This document shows, piece by piece, positions 22,501 to 32,241 of a stretch of DNA of 64,000 bases (within the stretch, counting starts at the first letter, position 1; each line of letters starts with the position of its first letter). The stretch is taken from contig CP038122.1 of NCBI GenBank assembly GCA_004519485.1, forward strand, positions 310,001-374,000. The letters run 5' to 3'. The notes below the pieces were generated by a model that did no database searches, had not been told where the DNA came from, and was given only the letters and a program-made list of their open reading frames with translations. Made by a program: the position numbers and the translations under genes. Source of the DNA: Nannochloropsis oceanica (lineage: Eukaryota > Sar > Eustigmatophyceae > Eustigmatales > Monodopsidaceae).

Positions 22501-22955
22501 TGGGCCGTCGAGAGTCTGTGCTATTGGTCCCAGGCGGACAGCAAGAGATGATGGAGTCCCAATCTCAGATGGGCGAAATTCGGATCATCACGAAGCACGT
22601 CGGCTTTATTAGATTAGCGCTCCAAACAGGCGCACCGCTCGTGCCTGTGCTCTCATTTGGCGAAGTTGAAGTGATGGACTTTGTCCGGTACCCGCGTCTA
22701 CAGCGTTTCTTTATCTCGCGCATTGGTATCCCGGTTCCCTTCTTTCCATACGGATTGTTTGGATTTCCCATCCCGAGGCCCGTGCCCGTGACGGTCGTAT
22801 TTGGCCGGCCCATTCCAGTGGAGAAGGTTGAGCAGCCGACGCAGGAAGAGGTTCGAAAATTGTCGAAAAAGTACTTTGAAAGTATTCAGGAGGTGTTTGA
22901 TAAAAATAAGACTGAGGCCCTAGGGCATGGGAATCATAGGCTGGTCCTGTTGTAA
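19587..22955 (+). CDS. DGAT2: Diacylglycerol acyltransferase type 2 with long duplicated membrane N-terminus
   Basis: Single-exon ORF of 1122 aa, roughly three times a normal DGAT2 (~350 aa). The C-terminal third is the acyltransferase that makes triacylglycerol: RYLGEKLELWKGGWSLYYF near 860, catalytic FHPHG with the His-Pro-His-Gly motif near residue 909, VPGGQQEM near 982, KHVGFIRLAL and VVFGRPIPV. Ahead of it lie two diverged copies of a multi-TM module, each carrying a near-identical signature (FRQWRFWQPFQGGARF around residues 270-285 and RKQWRFWQPFLGGAKF around 548-562) followed by hydrophobic segments (SWTFYALCLVLAV / SWSFLTLSIVVEI). Spacers are low complexity (E/K, Q, T runs). A TM pair typical of DGAT2 (QYLPFLLPILPF ...) precedes the catalytic part. 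ATG at 19587; a second ATG at 19680 (MKRRRPH) is an alternative start. Located presumably in the ER. Tail-to-tail with the next gene. Confidence 0.93.
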   Translation: MLASSLDTPATRTRPSHRHHFKTLVHTQPDTMKRRRPHIENAPSPAAGIPLPDASHRSTLPSRTKTFSISSSYSYFPTSSLSSNSSASFPIASWARKPSNFFRRRWRKFKQRKWRDPAEASSAWTPEGEDDEEEEDDTDIGLPPPERRPRSIISMPRQQPMEVAAFISADAGAGSLSAVAAAAATVASRRAKEAGEATVRRQQLWKLKGFLALYTTLLVVSFALTVWADLTWLVPQLLKVSLALQATSAVFFCLVVPLTHFSGTFFFRQWRFWQPFQGGARFIVFQAISWTFYALCLVLAVCCLLFWARLAKYTFGLITSFGVFGVLSQVFMVTSLVVYERQQHKQWLRREKDEDEKMIGKKRKNEEERIEEEEKKEKKESSHLPICPSTAAGGRKIPLSETAATTAAEDEEGKKNNDDGNHHVQQLQQQDEEEKAGGGLIRLLQSLYKEIFFQHHLALAIVAVGLAILAECLWTMEEGGTVGVWGGMVEGHQKDFARAAGLLSVLLFAVVVFSTYGIGGQVAGGREGRREGGREGRAHQKAVRKQWRFWQPFLGGAKFMLLQGLSWSFLTLSIVVEILFVISTFAVGFELFVGAAVVAGGFFLVSEVLMIVSLHFYMPTTTTTVTTTGLTVMEKKVEEVEEMLVEREGVEKDEMMMEEKVDVTTAATTNALLRTGKQRLLLAKESATTTTTTVTMTTEQTSKTSTSFMPVRVDEASLEQFRRLTVITVLSNMQYLPFLLPILPFILSGLPLPVASLHWFGAFCCLTSAVVLNAYVKTTLAKAGHRLNSFQRSLLHALPSLIYAAPGVICFFAWKQHQGGRGDGKQGAVSAFPAWAVLTAMHYLYLFLTFRGKPEVTGERYLGEKLELWKGGWSLYYFLEGIDQYFQARFVFMDPNLDLKGKPHVLAFHPHGVQPFTTCWIQLSRAWREGVGKGQRFCVMTASVMHYVPLMRDILQWLGGREVSREAISYALGRRESVLLVPGGQQEMMESQSQMGEIRIITKHVGFIRLALQTGAPLVPVLSFGEVEVMDFVRYPRLQRFFISRIGIPVPFFPYGLFGFPIPRPVPVTVVFGRPIPVEKVEQPTQEEVRKLSKKYFESIQEVFDKNKTEALGHGNHRLVLL

Positions 22956-23427
22956 GGGAGCCGAGAAGGGAAAAGGTGAGAGAGAGGGAGGTGGATGAAG
23001 AGGAGGTTTTGGGGAGCACGGACTGACACAAAACAAAAATATAAGATAGACATACAGAAAGGCAACCCAATAATTGCATTAAATGACACCAGCAAGAGAA
23101 GGAGGAGGGAGAAAAGGAGGAAGGAAGGGAGGAGAGAGTGATGATAGTACTTAATTGCCACCACTGAGGGTGCCAGCACCAGAGAATCAACAATAAAGCG
23201 ACCATGCAGGTTGGCGATGTGTATGCACCCGAAATAGGATACCTCCCGCTTTCAGTTTCTCTTCTAAATCATTCTATTATTTTGACTTTAAATTAAAATT
23301 TTTAAATCGACGCCGCTTTAAATTCATACATTTCCTACGTGCAATGCGGGCTTTGCACACAAGACACTCAATTTTTCTTCTCTTACGTCTCCAACTCCAC
23401 CATCCCCTCATACTTACCTCTCCCGTC
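22956..23427. other. Tail-to-tail intergenic region, DGAT2 / WD40-UBR-PHD gene
   Basis: About 470 bp between converging stop codons. AT-rich patch near 23270-23330. On the minus strand a good donor-like GAGAG|GTAAGTATG lies at about 23416-23417, just past the proposed stop of the next gene, so an alternative 3' exon cannot be excluded. Confidence 0.45.
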
Positions 23428-26400
23428 TCAATCTCCATCTCCTTCACCTCTCCCACCACCACCCGCGCCTCCTCCTCCTCTATCCCCCCTCATTTCTCTA
23501 GCTGCTCTCTCTACGTCTCCTGCGAGGATGATGGACCTTCGGGTGCCACTCGTTTGCTCGCTCACTTTCTTCACCATCATCGCCATCGCGAGCCTATTGG
23601 AAGGAGGAAAAGAGATAGGAGGGAAGAGAGGGAAGATGGAATGGATGGGGAGGTGTCCGACTGCGACGGACATCGTACGGATGGAAGGGGGAAAGAAGGG
23701 AGGGAAGGGGGGAATGGGAGGGCGAATATGAGGGGGAAACCAACCTAAACGCCCGAGCTTCGTCTCCTGCTGCGAGTGCTGCTTTGATCGCTTCCTCGTA
23801 AGCCGCCACTGTTTCCAAGGGCTGGGAGGAATAAAGGGAGGAGAAGGCGGCATCGGAAGCTGGAGGAGGGGGAGGAGGCAGTGCCACAGTGGCAGCAGCA
23901 GTAGCGGCAGCAGCAGGAGCTGCCGCAGATGAAGAGGGCGTGTCGGTGGGAGGGAGGGAGGAAGGAAGGGCATTGCCGAAAAGGGCTCGACGGGCAGAAA
24001 TTTTATCCTGTTCTCTCACAAGTCTTTGATCGATCCAGTTCATTTCGAGGTACCTCCCTCTCTGCATGCGCCAGCCTATTGGGGGAAGGGTAGAGTCGAT
24101 CCCTCCCTCCTTCCTTCCCTGCCCTCCTCTTTTGGCGCCTGCGCCTTGGTCGTCTTCTTCCTCGCCGCGGCGTCGACGTTTTCGACTACTTTCCTCCCCC
24201 CCTTCTGCCCGCCCTCCCCCCTTTCCTTCCTCCTCTTCCAGTTCCTCCAGCATGCCCACTGGGGGTGATTTCCAGCCATGGTCTTTCCCCTCCACCTTCT
24301 CTACAGCTGCAGCAGCAGCTGCAGTTCCAACAGAAGCAAGAAGGGCTGGAGCAGCAACAGGAGTCGCCGCGCGCGCTACACACCTTGGACAGCACCACTC
24401 TCCATCCTCATCCCTCCCTTCCCTCCCTCCCCCCCTCCCTCCCGCATTCGGCGGTAAACAAAACCTGTGATAGTGTAAGCCACAGGGCTCCAAGCAAATC
24501 ACCTCCTCTTCTTCCTCCTTCTCGTCCTCCCTTGCTTTCTGATCCTCCTCTTTCCTCCCGTTCTCGTTCTGCTGGTGACAATAAGGGAAGGAAGGAGGGA
24601 GGCAGGGCGGCCGGGCAGATCCAGTGCAAGTCAGCAGAGCGAGCGGCTCAAAGCGCCCTGCTGGTCTGGCACACACTGCGCACACCTCTTCTTCGCCCTC
24701 TCTTTCCATGGCATACTTCCTACGTTCCTCCTTCCCTTCGGTGGCTTCTTCTTCTAGCACTGTTCTTGCTGCTGTTGCTGCTGCTGCTGCTGTTGCAGCT
24801 GTAGGGATAGAGGGGTTCGGCGCCTCTGCCGAGTAAAAGACAGCAGCAGCAGCAGCAGCAGCAGCAAAAGGAGAGGCGACTGTCGGCATCCTAGTCTCTG
24901 ACACTGTCGCTCCTGCTGCCCCTGCTGTCGTTCCTTCCGCTGGTACTGCTGCGCCTCCTTCTTCTGCTCCTCCCTCCCTCCCTCCCTCCCCACCACGATG
25001 CTGCCACACGGGTCGGTCTAAGAGGGAATGAGAGGGATAGTCTTGTAGGAAGGCAAGATCCGCTGGAAGGTGGGAGGGAGGAAGGGAGGGAAGGAGGGAG
25101 GGAGGGAAGGAGGAAAGGAGGGAAGGAGGGAGTTGAGGAGAGGGAATGGGGGAGGGAGGAGTGGAAGGTGGCAAAAGAGAGACAACACCGGAAGAGGCGA
25201 CGAAAAACAAACTCACGTGTATTAAGGCACGTCTCACAGACGTAGTCTTCTTGATCAAACTCGTCCATCGAGAAATCGTAACCGTCGTGAATGCACCCGC
25301 CCGTCTGATGAAACCAGTCTTTGCAGCCCACGCACTGGACCATCGGGAGCTCCTCCTCCCCGTTGCAGTAGCACCATCGGTCGAAAAAATTGTGGTTGTA
25401 TCGATTCAATGGATTCCAACTGGCCTTCCCTCCATCCCTCCCTATGTCCCCTCCTCCATCGCCGTCATTTGTGGAAAGGCGTATTACTGTTGCTGTCCCT
25501 CCTCCTCCACCACCTCCTCCTCCACCGGCGTCAGCAGTAGCTTCAGCAGTAGCACCAGCAGTAGCTCCAGCAGTAGCTCCAGCAGCAGCACCAGCAGAAG
25601 AGAACAACATGGACGAGGGAGACAGGAGAGAAGTGGCAGGGCACAAGGTACACGCTAGCCTGCCGCCCAACCTACCCGCATGGGCGAATCGATCATTCCC
25701 ACAGTCACACCTAAAGGCCGCCTTTTCCCCTATATTCCGCACCCGGTGGCCAAGCACGCCGTGGCATTGCTCGGCGCATGACACGCACATTCCATGGACG
25801 TCTTCCTCCTTTCCTTCCTCCTCCTCCCTCACGCCCTCTTGTGGCGTTGACTGCGTAAACGGCAGACGACTCGTTCCCTCCTGCTGCTGCTGCTGCTGCT
25901 GCTGCTGTAGCCGTCGTTTTCTTGTGTTTTCCACGCACGTCTCACACACATACACCAGCTGTGTCACGTATCCTTTCCCATAACTACACTCCAATTCGCC
26001 CAAGCCCAACCTATCCGCTTCCCACGCCTGCCCCCCCCTTCTGCCTCCCTCTACCCCTCCCTCGTCTTCCATCCCATCCTCGTCGAAACCGTCCTCGTCC
26101 TCCTCCTCCTCCCCTTCCTCCCCCCCTCCATGCTCCTCCCTCCCCGCCTCCTCCGCTAACACGTCATCCAGGAACTCCGCCTCCTCTTCCTCCTCCTCTT
26201 CCACCTCCCCCACCCTCCTTCCTTTCCTCCCTCTTGAACACACCCACATCTCCATGTCGCTGCTGAACGCCACCTGTACCCAGGGTGCCGTTCGACTCAT
26301 CACACACGACAGAAGCGGCTCTCCCCCTCCCCTCATTCCCTCCCTCCCTTCCTCCAAAAATCTCACCCGTCTGTCCCCTCTCTTTCCACCCCAAGATGCC

Positions 26401-27827
26401 AACACTGGCACCACCCCTCCCTCTCTCCCTCCCTCCCCTCTTCCCATCTCAACATTTTCCTTGCTGCCACCCTCCCTCCCTCCCTCCCAGACACACACCC
26501 TCCCTTCGTCATTGCCCCTTAGTACGTATCTCCCATCTTCCGACCGTTGGCTCCTTTTCAAATTGTAACGGTTCATTCCTCCTCCTTCGTACACACGTGT
26601 CACCAACGCGGACGAAGACGAGGAGGAAGAAGCGAGGGAGGGAGGGGCCAAATCCCAGAGAGGCTGGGACAGGCGAGTGACAGCAGGGAGGTCTACGTCA
26701 TACAATCGGGAGCCCTCACATCCCACCAACAGCCCAGTATCATTCGAATGGAGCTGCAAGGATGCCACACCCTCGTCCTCTCTCCGCGCTTGGCCTGTGG
26801 TCAAACACCCCCCTCCCTCCCTTCCTCCCTCCAGCCCTCGTCGCAAATCCCATATTTTAATCGTGCCGTCCAATGCACTGCTGAACAAAAGCGGGGGCCC
26901 TCCCGCTCCTACGACAGCTATCAAATCCGTTATCCACCCGTCATGGTGATACTGTTGGCCCTCCTCCCCCCCTCTCCTTGCTGCTTCAATGCTGCCATTG
27001 CTGCCATTGTTGCTGCTGCTGCTGCTGCTAAAGCTGCCGCTCCCACGGCCGCCAACAACCAGCCCTCCACTGCTTCTTCGGTCCCACAGCCCGATGGTCT
27101 TCCCGAAGCCCACCGCTATATTTCCATACTCGTCGATTGGGGTCAATGCGAGGGGGGGAGGGAGTGAGGGAGGGAGGGTGAGGGCTGACAGGACCTGACG
27201 TTCACCCGTGTGGAATACCTTAACCGTGCCGTCTTCGGACGCTGAGTAGAGCTCGTGAGAACGATGGGGGAGGGATGACCACTTTAAAGTGGTAGTGGAA
27301 AGGGAATGGAGGGAAGGGAAGGTGAGGAGTTTGGAGGGACGCGCGCCTGTGAGGGGGTGTCGCCAGAGGGACAGGGAGGAGGAGAGGGAGGAGAGGATGG
27401 CGAGGAGGGGTTCTTCTCCTGGTCGGGTATAGTTGTAGTCCATGCGTCCGGCGTGCTTGTGCGAGAAATAATTGAGACGTAGGTAAGAGAGGGGGTCGTC
27501 GTAGGCATGGGAGAGGGAGAGGCGGTGGTGGAGGAGGGGGAAGGGAAGGAAGGAGGAGGAGGAGGAGGGGAGGGAAGGAGGGAAGGAGAGGGAGGGCTGG
27601 CCGACGTATTGTCGTTGGAAGGCAGCGCGAGTTAGATGATCGTGTGGCAAGGGTTGGTTTCCACGGACGAGTTGATGGTGATAATGGTGGTTGATAGAAG
27701 AAGATTTAGGGGTTGGCATGGAGGAGGACGACGACGTGGAATGCGGGCCATGGTCGTCTTGGAAAGACGTAGAGAGTGGTGAAAATGATGAGGCGGCGGG
27801 CGGTGGTCCTTCATCACCTCCGGCCAT
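23428..27827 (-). CDS. UBR7: UBR7-like protein: WD40 repeats + UBR box + two PHD fingers
   Basis: Three exons, 27827..25217, 25062..23745 and 23593..23428; introns of 154 and 151 bp with matching phases; 4095 nt = 1364 aa. N-terminal part (~115-530) has WD40-like blades (SASEDGTVKVFHTGE, TIGLWDRRSSG, SALDGTIKIWDLRRG, EGRVCVWEG). An acidic run leads to a UBR box (~608-735: ECSYGKGYVTQLVYVCETC; GMCVSCAEQCHG; FRCDCGNDRFAH), then a PHD finger (~815-868: WCYCNGEEELPMVQCVGC, DWFHQTGGCIHDGYD, YVCETCLNT). UBR box followed by PHD is the UBR7 arrangement (N-degron and histone H2B ubiquitin ligase in animals and plants). A second, extended PHD-like zinc region lies at ~996-1097 (EVCAVCARPAGRFEPLALLTC ... 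CGLHYHRFC ... WCCPRCVARA). Human UBR7 (425 aa) has neither WD40 nor the second PHD. Long Q, A, E and GREG runs separate domains. The last exon is assigned only on splice phase and frame, so the C-terminal ~55 aa are less certain. Confidence 0.85.
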
Positions 27828-28408
27828 GACTCCTAGGGGTGCAAATATGGGTGCCGTTGGCTCTTGTGGGGGAGTGTATTGGGTTTGGATTGGGAAGAAT
27901 ATGAGGGGCTCGACGCGGACAGAAGAAAGAAGCTCAGCAAGGCTTGGCGATAGACGCGAAGCGGCTTATTGAAGAGCAAGAGACGAAAGCCAGAAAATAG
28001 GGGTACAAGTGCGGTGGACAAGTCCATCCGCCAGTAGGCTAAGTAGACCTACTGCATGCTTAGACAACTTTGTGGTGGCTTGCCTTGTCGCGCGCCGGCA
28101 TATTGATTTTTCCATCAGCTTCCGAAGAGTCTTCGCCAATTTAGTTGCGAAAATACCCCCCACTTTTCTACCTCTTCATTGCTTTACTCTGGAAGTGACC
28201 CCCGAAATACATGACGCAGTTGAGACAAATCTGCAAGAACAACAGTCTGGCCATCAATTGTGTGATTGGTCCTTTAAGTACTTTATCTTCCTTCTTTCCC
28301 TTTTCTTCCAAGCCATGCTGCTATCTTGCATCTATTTATGGAACTATGTTTTATCTATCATGTCTCATTGAAAAACTCCCCCTGCGAGCCTCCATGCTCC
28401 CAAGCGCT
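27828..28408. other. Intergenic region between UBR7-like start and HAD-MT-MDR stop
   Basis: 580 bp between two minus-strand genes; should contain the UBR7-like promoter. Ordinary composition; a GTG-initiated open frame on the plus strand here has no recognisable domain and I do not call it. Confidence 0.5.
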
Positions 28409-31400
28409 CTATTTGCTTTCTTTTCTCCCTTCTGACATCTCTGCCTCCTTCCCCTCCTTCCTATAATCAATCAAAATCGCCAGCGTCTCGGTTGGCTGTG
28501 TGTCCAAAATATGGAAGGCTTCTCCCACCTTCTGCGGTGCCACGACCCGCGTTGTCAGCACGCGGGAGGGCTTCAACTCCTTGACGAGTCTCCAAGCCGT
28601 CCCAAATCTCCTCTTTTTCGTCCACTTATCAAGCAACTCAGTGCTAATCCTACTAACCTGCGACAAACACAACTTCAAATGGGAGCGATGGAACCCCAAA
28701 CCTAACCGAAGCTTCGCCGGATTACTGGCCGCATGGTTCCCGTACCAAGACCCTACGACTACCTTCCCTCCATACCTCGTGTGGTCAATCGCCGTTTGCA
28801 ACCCCGCAGCCACACCTGACACCTCAATGCTCGTGTCCGCCTTCTCCATCTCCTCCTCCTCTTCCTCCACCTCCCCCTCGACCACCTTCCTCTCTCCTTC
28901 CTTCCCTAACTCTGCAGGAGCGACCGTTACACTTGCCCCCACCTTTTTTGCCAACGCTCTTCTATACTCTAACGGATCAACGGCTCGGAGATTACCCCAA
29001 AATGGAACTTTACCGAGAATAGAGAGGACCAACAGACCAATCAAGCCCGCGCCGATCACATTAATGGTTTCGCCTATGACTGGCCTGGCGTCTTGGACGA
29101 GTGACAGGGCCGTTTCGACAGAGGGGAGGTAGACCGCGTCTTCGGGCGCGATGCCGGGAGGCACGACCATCACGGCCGACTCATCCACGATCACCCGGCT
29201 CGCATGGGCGGCAAATACAAACACCAGGGGTCCACGTCCCTCCGGCCCTTCCCCCCTTCCTTCCAGGCCCAACAGTTTCCGTTTCTCTTTCACGCCCTTT
29301 CCACATCTCTTCACTCTCCCCACAAGCGAATACCCGTACCTCAAGGGATACGCCATCTTCTCCCCTTTCATTCCTTTGATACTCACATCCATTTCCTCCC
29401 CTTCCTCCCCCTCGTCCTCGCCGACACCCCCGGGGAAATCCCCCCGATAGACTTTGAGCTCCGTGCCACTGCTTATCAAAGAACAGATCGACTCCACCTC
29501 CACCTCCGTAGCATCCAACGCCCCTTCCTCCTTCCATCCCTCCTCTCGACACACCACCTCCCGCGGGCCAACGAACTCCACATACACATTCGTCAACGTC
29601 TCCTCGTCCTCCTTCCTCCCCTCCCTGCCTCCCCCCTTGCTCAACCTAAACAGAAGATCAACATTCCCCACCTCAATGACAGGCCTTCTCTCCATCACTC
29701 TCCTCCTCCACGCCCCCACATCCCACCCCACCTTCCCTCCTCCGGAGGAAGAGGAGGAAGGGAGGGACGACGAGGATAAGAGGCCGAGCCCAAAGAAGTA
29801 GACCAGACACTCCCACAGGTACGAATCTCTCTCTCTCTCCACCCTCCAGGGCGACGCCCCCTGCGACAGCAACACAGCTCCGTGTCTTTCCATGGCATCA
29901 ATCAATAAAGAGGGACTTAAATTATGCCCTTGGGTCTCCACTAAAGACGTGTGGTACGCCTCCATCGCTTCCACATCCGAAGGGAGAGAGGAAGGGAGGG
30001 AGGAAGGGTGGGAGGAAGGGAGGTCCTGCGCAGGCGCTCCTGGGGTCAGAGCAGTTTGTCCCGCAAACGTAATCGGTAGGTAAACAAGTGGGTCCACGCC
30101 CTCCCTCCCTCCCTCACTCCCTCCCTCCCTCCCTCCCCCTCCCGCACACGCCCTCAAGAGACGAGAGACAAATTCTCGAGGTCGGTACAAATCAGCCAGA
30201 CAACACCCGACGACTAAATGCGGTCGCTGCCTTCCCACTTCTCTTCCTCCCCCTTCCCCCTGCTCCTCCTTGACGGAAGCACCAAAATCTTCCACTCGAA
30301 GGCGGACTCGCACAGCGGGTAACCTCTCTCCCTCCTTCCCTCCCTCCCTCGCCCCTCTTACCAACACCACTTGGCCCCCATGTCCCCATCCTCGTCTTCC
30401 CTCCGACACATGCCTCTTGGAGGTTTCAGACCCTCCCTTTTCTCCTCCTCCTTCTCCTCCTCCTCCCTCCCTCACCTCAAACCCCTCCTCCTTGACCAGC
30501 TTGCGTCTCACCGCCTCAAACACCCGAGGATTCAATTCGCACGCTTTGTAGTCCACTGCAACAAAGCCTGCATTTCCCGCCATTTTTAAGACAGGCCCTA
30601 GCATGGATAACAACCCTGCCCCCAGGTCATGCACACGCAAGGCAGGAAGCGTAGGACGGGGGGAGGGATGGGGAGAGGGAGGGGGGGAGGGAGGGGGCAT
30701 GTTCTGAAAGTTTTGGAAGGACCCGGAGTCGTCAAGAGAAGGGGAGGTAGGGGGGGAGGGAGGGGCTGCAGTAGTGAGGGAGAGGCGCAAGGCGGTCAGT
30801 TCTGCTTCCAAGCGAGCGAGGGTAGGACGGTGAAGGGAACGCCTATCCACATCATTTTTGGCGCGAAGATAATAAATGTCGTCAAAGGTCCACGTAGGGT
30901 CGATGGCCCCTATTGCTGCTGCCAGTGCTCTGTCGAACGCATACCCTCCTTCCTTCCGTCCCTCATGGTCGTTGTTGACCAGGATGCCGCGGATGCCGAG
31001 GGAGGTGGCGGCTCGGAGATTATGCACACTGTCGTCAAGCAGGACAAGTCGCGGGGGGGGAGGGAGGGAGGAAGGGGTGGAGGCAGAGTCTGGTGGGCTG
31101 GCGGGAGGGTATTTTTCCAAGAGTGATGCCCAATAGACAGGGTTGCTTTTCGTTGGAAAATCAGGCAGAGAGTCGGGGGTCAGAATCCCTGCCCAGGGGA
31201 AGGAGGCCAAGCCGAGGTGGGCCAGCGTGGCAAGAACGTGAGGGAGGGGCGAGTTGGAAGTGATATAGATAGGGCCACGGTGGGCGTGCAAGAGCTGGGA
31301 AAGGGGGTGGGGTTGGTGTTGGTACCCTGAAGTGTCTCCTCCAGAAGGAGAAGCCGACGGAGGAGGAGGGAGGAGTAGGTGGAGGGGAAGGTCTTTGTAA

Positions 31401-31819
31401 ACGTTGTGGTAGAAGGCAGCAAGGTCGTCATTGGATAATGCTCGAGTTGTTCGCAGGCCTTCGATGGTGGAGCCGTATTGGATGTGGAGGGCATCGCAGT
31501 CCGAGGGAGACAGGTTGTAGATTCTTTGGCAGTAGGTGTGGATGTTGGTGACTATGGCGCGTTCCAGGCCCGTGGCAAGGGGGGAGTAAAGGGTGCCGTC
31601 CACGTCGAGAAGGAGGACGGGTGGGGGTACCGCTGATCCTGCAGTCTTCCGTGGCGGTTGTGGTGGTGATTGTGGTCTTGGTGGAGGAAGAGGAGATGGA
31701 GGAGAGGAAGAGGGAGCGGAGGTGGCGATGGAAGAGGCACAAGGCAGGAATGCGAGGAGGAGCAGGGCGCAGGCGCTCAAGAGGATGATGACTGGAAGAT
31801 AGCTTTGACGCACTCGCAT
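28409..31819 (-). CDS. Trifunctional fusion: HAD hydrolase + SAM methyltransferase-like + MDR dehydrogenase-like, with signal peptide
   Basis: Single-exon ORF of 1136 aa from ATG 31819. N terminus (residues 1-30) is a signal peptide/anchor: VIILLSACALLLLAFLPCASS. Residues ~67-310 form a pyrimidine-5'-nucleotidase-type HAD hydrolase (LLLDVDGTLYSP with nucleophile Asp72 and Asp74; ITSNSPL; RLVLLDDSVHN). Residues ~388-720 look like a class-I SAM methyltransferase (RVHDLGAGLLSMLGPVL, HLVVGCCLADLYRP, VYLPITFAG, GLGLL). Residues ~790-1125 resemble zinc-type medium-chain dehydrogenases of the BchC/threonine-dehydrogenase-like group (SLISSGTELKVYRGDF, YPLRYGYSLVGRV, HASRVIVDE, ETALSLVQDA, nucleotide motif INVIGAGLIGLL near 916, TRYGGKVVVGSWYG). 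Substrate unknown. The leader suggests entry into the secretory system or plastid, but no clear Phe cleavage motif is present. GREG repeats interrupt the methyltransferase part. Domain calls rest on motif reading only. Confidence 0.8.
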   Translation of the reverse strand: MRVRQSYLPVIILLSACALLLLAFLPCASSIATSAPSSSPPSPLPPPRPQSPPQPPRKTAGSAVPPPVLLLDVDGTLYSPLATGLERAIVTNIHTYCQRIYNLSPSDCDALHIQYGSTIEGLRTTRALSNDDLAAFYHNVYKDLPLHLLLPPPPSASPSGGDTSGYQHQPHPLSQLLHAHRGPIYITSNSPLPHVLATLAHLGLASFPWAGILTPDSLPDFPTKSNPVYWASLLEKYPPASPPDSASTPSSLPPPPRLVLLDDSVHNLRAATSLGIRGILVNNDHEGRKEGGYAFDRALAAAIGAIDPTWTFDDIYYLRAKNDVDRRSLHRPTLARLEAELTALRLSLTTAAPPSPPTSPSLDDSGSFQNFQNMPPPSPPPSPHPSPRPTLPALRVHDLGAGLLSMLGPVLKMAGNAGFVAVDYKACELNPRVFEAVRRKLVKEEGFEVREGGGGEGGGEKGGSETSKRHVSEGRRGWGHGGQVVLVRGAREGGKEGERLPAVRVRLRVEDFGASVKEEQGEGGGREVGRQRPHLVVGCCLADLYRPREFVSRLLRACAGGGGREGGSEGGREGVDPLVYLPITFAGQTALTPGAPAQDLPSSHPSSLPSSLPSDVEAMEAYHTSLVETQGHNLSPSLLIDAMERHGAVLLSQGASPWRVERERDSYLWECLVYFFGLGLLSSSSLPSSSSSGGGKVGWDVGAWRRRVMERRPVIEVGNVDLLFRLSKGGGREGRKEDEETLTNVYVEFVGPREVVCREEGWKEEGALDATEVEVESICSLISSGTELKVYRGDFPGGVGEDEGEEGEEMDVSIKGMKGEKMAYPLRYGYSLVGRVKRCGKGVKEKRKLLGLEGRGEGPEGRGPLVFVFAAHASRVIVDESAVMVVPPGIAPEDAVYLPSVETALSLVQDARPVIGETINVIGAGLIGLLVLSILGKVPFWGNLRAVDPLEYRRALAKKVGASVTVAPAELGKEGERKVVEGEVEEEEEEMEKADTSIEVSGVAAGLQTAIDHTRYGGKVVVGSWYGNHAASNPAKLRLGLGFHRSHLKLCLSQVSRISTELLDKWTKKRRFGTAWRLVKELKPSRVLTTRVVAPQKVGEAFHILDTQPTETLAILIDYRKEGKEAEMSEGRKESK
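30097..30137. repeat. (TCCC)n tract inside a coding exon
   Basis: TCCC units on the plus strand, encoding Gly/Arg/Glu repeats (GGREGG-type) on the minus strand within the methyltransferase-like part of the HAD-MT-MDR gene. Confidence 0.85.
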
Positions 31820-32241
31820 GCTGGGAGGCTAATGGACCAGACCTTGGGAAATCAGTATACCCTGTAGGTTGTGAACGAGGTGCTGGTGCTAATTAGGAGC
31901 TTGTAATGTATGTGGACGGAGGGCAATGGAGAGGTCCAAACCCGCCGTCCGCTCCCGCCCGTGCCCGTGTGATCGCTCACGAATCCTGTTCGCTTGGCGA
32001 GGCGTAGTCACACGGCCGCTTTTCTTTGTCGCGCCGTAGCGCAGGTCTACCAGGACGGACCGGCAGATTTCCCGTACTCTGGCATCTGGACAGAGGCAGC
32101 AGAGGCAGTCCTTATCCTAGCGTCGAAGCGAAGCACTGCCTTTTGCCTCTCACCCGTCTCACCGTCCACACCGCGTCCACTAAACGATGACTCCGCACAG
32201 GGCCTTTCCACATACATCTCAAGACACTACCGTAACAAAAG
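31820..32241. promoter_or_regulatory. Short divergent region, HAD-MT-MDR / FKBP12
   Basis: 422 bp between two start codons facing away from each other; the smallest head-to-head gap in the window and a candidate bidirectional promoter. No specific element recognised. Confidence 0.45.

Noticed and set aside
23416-23427. Donor-like GAGAG|GTAAGTATG after the UBR7-like stop
   Set aside because: The frame that would use it meets a stop codon upstream in the same exon; kept only as a possible alternative 3' end.
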